Assembly (NCBI GenBank): GCA_029378245.1
Contig: JARKIF010000044.1
Coordinates: forward strand, 350,954 to 414,953
DNA from: Roridomyces roridus
Lineage: Eukaryota; Basidiomycota; Agaricomycetes; Agaricales; Mycenaceae
Reading direction: 5' to 3'
Length of the DNA: 64,000 bases
Both the position numbers and the translations under genes were made by a program. The notes under the pieces were generated by a model, which was not told the origin of the DNA, did no database searches, and was given only the letters and a program-made list of their open reading frames with translations. Below, in pieces: positions 57,949 through 64,000 of the stretch. How positions within the stretch are numbered: the first letter of the stretch is position 1; every line of letters starts with the position of its first letter.

Positions 57949-60900
57949 ATGGACCACCAGAGGCCCCAAGAGGGCTCGACAGACGTCTTTTCTCTTACTG
58001 ACCAAGGTACCCTTTTCTCTTGCTCGTTGTGTACCGTGCTGACCCCGGGAAAGTCCTCTCCGACAAGCTCCAGTTCATCGAGGAGATTGGCTTTGGAAAT
58101 TGGGGCAGCGTCTGGTTGTGCAGGCCCAAGGAGCAGCTGAATGCTTCACCGGACGAGCCTGCCTCACCTGCCGCTGTGGCGAAACTGCAGGAAACCAAGC
58201 TCGCAGTCAAGCTCGTGCACAGGTCCAAGACCTCCACAACAGCTGCACGCGTCAGATCCCTGCAAGTCCCTTGATTTCCTCCTGGGACGTCTACTGACTC
58301 TCTTCTGCGCGTGTAGATGGAACGAGATGAAGATAATCTCGTCTTTCAAGTCGGACCCACACCCGTCCATCATCCCGTTCCACTCGTTCATAATAACCCC
58401 CTCCTACGCGTTGATCACAATGTGAGTGGTCTAACCCATCGACTACCGTCTCCTGCAAGACGGCTGAGCCGTTTGACGCGTCGATTCTTCCATGCAGACG
58501 CGTTTGTTTACCCAACTTACGTCTTTCCCAGGGCGTACCTTCCAACGCTCGTGCCAGTCGAAGTAGACGAGTCCAAGGCCCGGGAATGGTTCCGCTTCCT
58601 CCTCTCTGGCGTCGAATTCCTCCACAAGCGCGGAGTCGTCCATAATGACATCAAGTGCGTCGCTGCAGGTTGTTGTCCTCTCATATTCTGACAATTATGC
58701 AGGCCTGCCAACATCTTGCTCTCCACCAAGCACATTCCCGTCCTGGTTGACTTTGGTTTCGCGGAGAGATACGACACCAAGTCGGGTGTTGCTTTCCACA
58801 GCAACTTGTCTTATGGTACACCCGAGGCAAGTGTTTCCCTCTGTACCCTGTTCCGTGGCTGAATATCTACTAGTACTTATCCCCCGAGCGTGCTCGTGGT
58901 CTCCCTCACGATACGCGCAAATCCGACGTCTGGTCGCTCGGTGTTACATTTTTCGAGATATTAATCGGCCGGACTCCGTTTGAGCACTCGGATTCGGAGC
59001 AATTCTCTACCAAAGAAGACCTCGAACGCTATTGGGCACGCACGGTCAGTCCCCGTTCCTCTGCATTCCCACCTTCGACTCATTTCGCCACAGCTCCGAG
59101 GGAAGTGGGTTGGGACCTGGAAGATGTCCAAAGCGATGGAGAAGCTCCTCCGCAGGATGATCTCGCCCAACGCCGATCTGCGCTGCAACGCAACAGACGC
59201 CATGAACGATTCTTATTGGCGTCAATCGGAAAGCTCGCATAGTAAGTGCGCACGTGGTTTGCTGAAACTTCAGTCTGACTTTCGGTGCAGGGCGATCTGC
59301 TAGTTACACCTCGTCCGTCGTTTTTGAAAAGGACCCACCGAGGCTTGCAGAGAGTTTGTCCCCTTGGTCGGGTAAAGAGAATCGCTCACCCCCGGGCCTC
59401 TCGAGTCCAAACAATTCCAAGGAGGGTGCTAGTATCCGCAGCATTGCGAGATCTAAATCGCAACCCAAGGTCTCTGCTGTGGCCAAGTGTGAGTCGTGCA
59501 CCCCCTTTCGATGAATTGGGGTTAAATTCTCTGCAGCGCAAGCTCAGGGACGGAAACGCGCTCCCGTCGACCTTTCACCTATCAAAGGCTCCCCATCTCG
59601 CCAGAGAAGTCCTCTGGCACCCATCGGCTCCCGGACACGCCAGAACCTGCCGCCAGCCCCAGCTGCGGACGCACGCAAGGCCCGACCTTTGCCATTATCC
59701 CACCTCACTGCCAACCGCAACGTCAAGGAGCGGGGAAAACATGACTCTGTCAAGGACCGTGTGCGCGAGTGGGAGCGGGAGAAGGAGCGGTTGCGGGAGA
59801 TGGAGAGGCTGGATGAGCTTGAGAGGGATCGAGATGCACATTTCGAGGAGGAGAAGGAGCGGGCCAAGCGTGCTGCTGCTACGCAAGAGGAGGAGGCTGA
59901 GAAGGAAAACGCAGCTGATGCGTCTGCTGTGCTTTCTCCCCCACGACCGGTGGCTCCACCACCCACCCCTGGTATTTATACTTGCTGTGTGCCATTCGGG
60001 TCTGACTTTCCTCCCAGAAGTACATCCTCAGGTCTCCTCGCCCAGTACTACTCGAAACGGTAGCAGCAGCTTTGCTATCAACAGCTTCAAGCACAGCGTC
60101 AAGTTATCATTTGGTTAGTAGTTTGACTGGATGTAAAAGTCTTGTGCTCATTTCCCTAGACAAAACCTTCCAGTTCTACAAGAACAACGGGCTGGCGCAG
60201 GCCGCCAGCCGTAATATATCCTCGCCCACACTAAATTCGCAGGAGGATCGTGCATCGCGCCGGAGTCGGAGCCCCCGACGCGAGTCGTGGGAGGACGAGG
60301 CTTTTGAGCGCGACGTCAAATCATCTCTTCCTGTCGTTCGCCATGCTGTGCATAACGAACAGGTTGCGGCGGATAGCCGGATGGACCGCATGCAAATTTG
60401 GATGCGCAATGTTGAGCGTACGTTGGATTTTAAGTACTTTGTTTGCCAATCTAACGTTTACCCACAGAGGTCGTGGAGGATGCTCGGCAGAATTTCGCCT
60501 CTTCTTCTACGGAAGTGACCCCGCTGCCTCCTCTTCCGTTGGCGCCTCTGTCTCGGCGTACATCACAGACGCGGACGTATCGCTCTTCTCGACTGCCTCG
60601 CAAGGTTTTGGCTGCCAGCCAGATCTTTAGCGATTCTGCAGACACGACCTTGGGTAGCAGTCAGAATATGTCATCCATGAACGTCCTTGCCAATTCGACT
60701 GTTGGTAACGGTACTATGGATATTGTGCAGACGCCCAGTCCGCCGCGGCAGCGCCGTGCGACCCTCAGTGCTGGGGATGCGAGTTTCGATATTGAGACTG
60801 GGTCTCCGTCGAAACGCAAAGAGAAGAGCAGGTCTCAGGGCGATCTACTCCAGCGCCGGATTACGCCGCTTGCGCAGTTGGAGCTGGAGATTGCTAAACG

Positions 60901-61521
60901 TGAGTTGTTCTGGGAGAAATGTATTCTCGTTGGCTGACCTTTTGCGTAGCGATCGCGCCCCCTGCCTCGCCTCGCCTTGCTGAGGTACTTGACCGGAGTC
61001 TTTTTGTTGCTTCCCCGACTTCTCGGGAGGTTAATGAAGAAGAGCGTTCGAATGTTGTCGAGCGGTCGTTTGACGAACTGACTTCGTCGCCATACCTGGT
61101 CCAACCGTACCCCGCGCGGAAGCCTACGTCGTCGGGGATCCCGGTTCCTGATACCCCGAGTCGGCAAAAAATTGAGGCTGTGTACGACCGGTTTTTAATG
61201 GCTACGGCTGGGATAAATCGGAAAGGTCGCGGCTACGAATCCAACAACACTGGCGCCGTGTCTTACACTGTTGGTCCCAGTACGCCTGCACCGCCACGTG
61301 ATCACCGCGCGTTCAATTCCGCGAGGCGAGCTATGCGACCCCCCGTTTCGAGCGAGGAACTCAAGCGGCAAAGCGTCTCTGTGGACGAGCTTGGCATCAT
61401 GACCTACGCGGGGCCAAGCTCGCCGCCTGTGACGAATAATACCATTACTCTTGTTCGTCGCGCGTTCAAGGCCATGGTCCCCGGCAAAACTGTCTCTCGC
61501 CGTCTTTCCCGCGTCAACTGA
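57949..61521 (+). CDS. Serine/threonine protein kinase with long disordered tail
   Basis: Kinase domain from about residue 20: IEEIGFGNWGSVWLC (Gly loop), LAVKLV (ATP Lys), LLSGVEFLHKRGVVHNDIKP (catalytic Asp in HND rather than HRD), LVDFGFAERY (DFG), GTPEYLSPERA (activation loop/APE-like) and SDVWSLGVTFFEILIG. The remaining about 550 residues are basic and Ser/Pro-rich with a coiled coil (WEREKEREREME-like, 59757-59890) and several SPxR/K sites, suggesting CDK regulation. Two GC-AG introns occur (58262-58316 and 58827-58873). The HND motif and tail recall cell-cycle kinases of fungi, but I cannot name an ortholog. All junctions examined close. Confidence 0.85.
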
Positions 61522-62067
61522 ACTGCGCATGCTATCTAACGCTCTCCATCCGGACAACTCTCGAATCCGCCACACTCGTTTTGTTTTCCTGCTTGCTTTT
61601 CCCGTTTGCTATCTATTGAACTGTTTTCCATCCACGCTATTGACACGACTGCTATAACTCGCTTTTTACGTCCTCCAAGATTTACTTACCATACGCATCC
61701 CTCACGAAATCTGCACGCAAGCACGCATTACATATCTATTCCCCATCTTACGCCTTGTCGCTGACTTTGATGAAATGTATACGTTTGCACGTTTGAATTG
61801 TATTCTTTTTTCTCTTCTGAGGATGAGATCCATGGGACCAGGCCCGAAATCAAGGATCAGTACTGCAAGTGATGGATCGCTCACGGAATTTTGATCCGTT
61901 CCAACAATCATCACACAGCGATGATCCGATACAGACGCCGAATACTCTTATTCTGAGTTTAGATGGTCTTCTTATATTCCCCTACACGAATCTATCGTTT
62001 ACATGGACTAGCCATTTCGCTTGTGCACAGCACAACAGTCCCTGATTCAATCCCACGATAAGGTGTC
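61522..62067. other. Convergent intergenic region
   Basis: Pyrimidine-rich and AT-rich 3' sequence after the kinase; no gene or RNA recognised. Confidence 0.5.
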
Positions 62068-62911
62068 CTACAATCCACCAGCAAGGCCAGCGATGAGGCC
62101 GGCTGTGATAGCTAGAACGCCGACAGTGCTGGAAACGCGTGATGAGAGCGCCGCTGGGAGCGGGCGTGCCGCTGGCCGGGCGCCTGCAGCAGCACCTGCA
62201 GCAGCGCCTGTCGCAGCGCCCGTGGTTGCGCTGCTGCCGGTACCTGTGGCAATGGCGGCAGTCTGTGAAGTCGAATGTTAGACCTGAGACGGCCTTGGGA
62301 CGTGAGCGATTACCTGAAAGCATCAACGTGTTCCCAGTAGCAGGTGCGTTCACGGAAAATACCATTCCCTGATACTATGAGAACAACCATAGGGAGAACG
62401 GGTCGAGACGTACCGCTGCGCAATGCCCAATGTGCCCACAGAAAACCAAAAGGGGTACGGACGCGTTTTGTGATGGTGAAACTCCATTGAGCGACTTGGG
62501 TAGAGCCAGCCACGAAGGGTTGGAAGCCGGAGGTGATCCCTGATGCCGTGCAAGGGGCTTTGACGTCGATTGGGTGACGGTCTGGCTGATAGGAGTTATA
62601 ACATGCAATCTGGGTTGGACGAGTCATACGTGGTTCCCAGCAACGCTGTAGGTACGAGGTAAGATGAAGGACCGCTGCCGAAAAAAAAGGTGCGACGAAC
62701 AATTGGAAAGCGATCTGGTCTCCGACTTGAGCAGTGACGCTAAGGAGAAGCAGTCAGGATTGTCAGATTCGACTCTGGTTTTTCTCACCTCTCTGGAAGT
62801 AGGAACAGTGCCAGTGCTTGTGCCATTAAGATCCGACGAGGACTGTGACGTAGCGGCAGATGCAGTCGTCAGAACGGCCGCAGCAGCAGTTGCAAGAGCG
62901 AAGAAGTGCAT
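62068..62911 (-). pseudogene. Secreted GPI-anchored cupredoxin, frame-broken
   Basis: All parts of a basidiomycete serine-rich cupredoxin are present: signal peptide (HFFALATAAAAVLTTASA), VTAQVGDQIAFQFVAGNHTV, APCTASGITSGFQPF, VAQWSFTIT, copper-site FCGHIGHCAAGMVFSVNAPA, an Ala/Thr/Gly-rich linker and a GPI-type tail (VGVLAITAGLIAGLAGGL). They do not lie in one spliceable frame: TVTQST to APCTAS and WSFTIT to FCGHIGHC each require a one-base shift, and the exon borders on both sides of the body also fail to close. Either the gene is decaying or the sequence carries indel errors. An intact protein would bind copper at the cell surface. Confidence 0.65.
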
Positions 62912-63110
62912 TGTGGAAATGGGACGAATGTGACGAAGAGCGCAGCTCTGGCGTAACGAAGGGATGAAGGGGAGAGGAAAAAAGGCACAAGCGAGACGAG
63001 TCTTTATCCGCGCCTAAAGTAGGGCATCACCTGCTCATCTTGATCACTGTTGCCAAGGGGTTCTAATATTTTTCCCGGAGCCCGACCCGTCGCAGAGCCC
63101 GCAAAAGCAC

Positions 63111-64000
63111 TCACTCGAGAAGAGGTAAGTAGTTGAAGAAAGAAAGAGCAGATACCTCATTGCAACACCGAAAATAAATGCGACTCTCCCCCTTGTCATC
63201 GTAGATCTGCACTTTCTCCAAATCTGGCGCCGTGCTGTGCTTGTCACCATCCAACAGTTCGTCAATCTCCTCGAGTGTCTTCCCCGCCGTCTCAACCCAG
63301 TATACCACACAAAGGGCACCTCCAGCGCATCCCATGCGGCATTGATCAGATATCTGGGCGTGTTAATCGCGGTTTTCTGAGCAAGAAATGCATACATCTT
63401 CCAGCCAATGTTTTGCAACGCAAAGGGGAACGCAAAGACCGCCATGAGCGCAGTGCCATTGAGCGCGATCTGCAGGACGCCCATGCCATTTGCACGCATG
63501 GCATAGTTGAGGACCTCCGGCGGATACACGTATCTTTTGACTATCAGTTTCGATCCGTTGACAGAAAATAAACTCACAGCAGAGGCGTCCATCCAAAGCT
63601 GTATGCACCTTGGAAGAGGAATATCATAGCGACCGTGGCATAAATTCCCGACGTGTTGGTCGAGTTTCCGTAAACTATCAGAGATCAGGAAGAGCCATGA
63701 TAAGCTGAAGCTCCTACTTTTCGTGAGGGCGCCAACCAAGAAGAGGAAGACTGTCAGGGAGCTGATGCTGAGGATGGCGGTGGCTTTGCGGCCGATGCGG
63801 TCGACATAATACGTCCCTACCAGCGAGCATACTAGGCAGAAGGCGTTGAGGATGATATTCTATTGCGAGACGTTGGTTAAATAATGGCAGAGTTGAATTA
63901 GCGCACGATTTGCAGCTGAGTCGTGGATTCGTGATTCCCGCGTTGGTGAGCATTTGGCCAAGATAATACGAGACAGTCACATTTCCTACACTCACGATGA
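63111..64000 (-). CDS. MFS sugar transporter (lactose permease/hexose type), C-terminal part
   Basis: The gene enters from the right edge. Exons read GNVTVSYYLGQMLTNAGIT, NIILNAFCLVCSLVGTYYVD with the signature DRIGRKA, FLFQGAYSFGWTPLLYVYPP (TM10-11 PESPR-like region replaced by YPPEVLNYAMRANG), NIGWKIYLINAAWD and the end motif YWVETAGKTLEEIDELLDG, typical of fungal sugar/H+ symporters. Between AAWDALEVPFV and VYWVETAG (about 63300) the frame changes by one base with no intron possible. The transport substrate is undetermined. Confidence 0.8.

Noticed and set aside
1..64000. CRISPR arrays, bacterial operons, riboswitches
   Set aside because: The window is eukaryotic; no regularly spaced repeats or prokaryotic signals were seen.

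Overview
The window is nuclear DNA of a basidiomycete, most likely an Agaricomycete. Genes are dense and intron-rich, with introns of about 45-55 nt. Several families are typical of that class: DUF6589, the WW-like multi-pass membrane protein, the cupredoxin with a GPI tail, and an expanded seven-TM-like membrane family. Gene models were assembled by hand from splice phase and family knowledge, so exon borders are inferences from sequence. Nothing was searched.

Region 1 (1-8.6 kb): the 5' part of a MYND zinc-finger gene, then a mobile-element-like block (536-7040, with a second copy of its right end to 7405). The block has long terminal inverted repeats (TIRs) and two convergent genes: a RecQ-like DEAH helicase with one frame break, and an intact DUF6589 protein. 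This is the strongest candidate here for a little-described system. A 1.3 kb gene-poor stretch follows.

Region 2 (8.6-26 kb): two inverted paralogs of a multi-pass membrane protein (8.7 and 19.4 kb) enclose a secreted TupA-like tungstate-binding protein, a DCAF4-like WD40 protein, a large RA-PH adaptor with an internal minisatellite, and a homeodomain-like protein with an internal duplication. Next come an AAAP-like transporter, a tiny repeat-bearing gene and a large WW-like membrane protein.

Region 3 (26-43.9 kb): housekeeping genes including a Rad60/Esc2-like SUMO-like-domain protein, a small TM protein, a GCFC/PAXBP1-type splicing factor, an aquaporin, an inositol polyphosphate kinase, SMC6, a mitochondrial KHE-type protein, an F-box protein and a secreted dienelactone hydrolase. 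Rad60/Esc2 and SMC6 act in the same SMC5/6-SUMO repair pathway.

Region 4 (44-64 kb): an intron-containing tRNA-Lys, a pair of duplicated decayed gene fragments, mitochondrial porin, cofilin, a GT17 glycosyltransferase, alpha-actinin, Pob3 (FACT), RanGAP, an unknown 172-aa protein, a long-tailed protein kinase, a frame-broken cupredoxin and the C-terminal part of an MFS sugar transporter that runs off the right edge.

Two global patterns stand out. GC-AG introns are unusually frequent: six confident cases in five genes. Several otherwise well-conserved genes are each interrupted by a single missing base (helicase, SMC6, sugar transporter, cupredoxin, perhaps Rad60). This points either to residual one-base deletion errors in the assembly or to allele decay.
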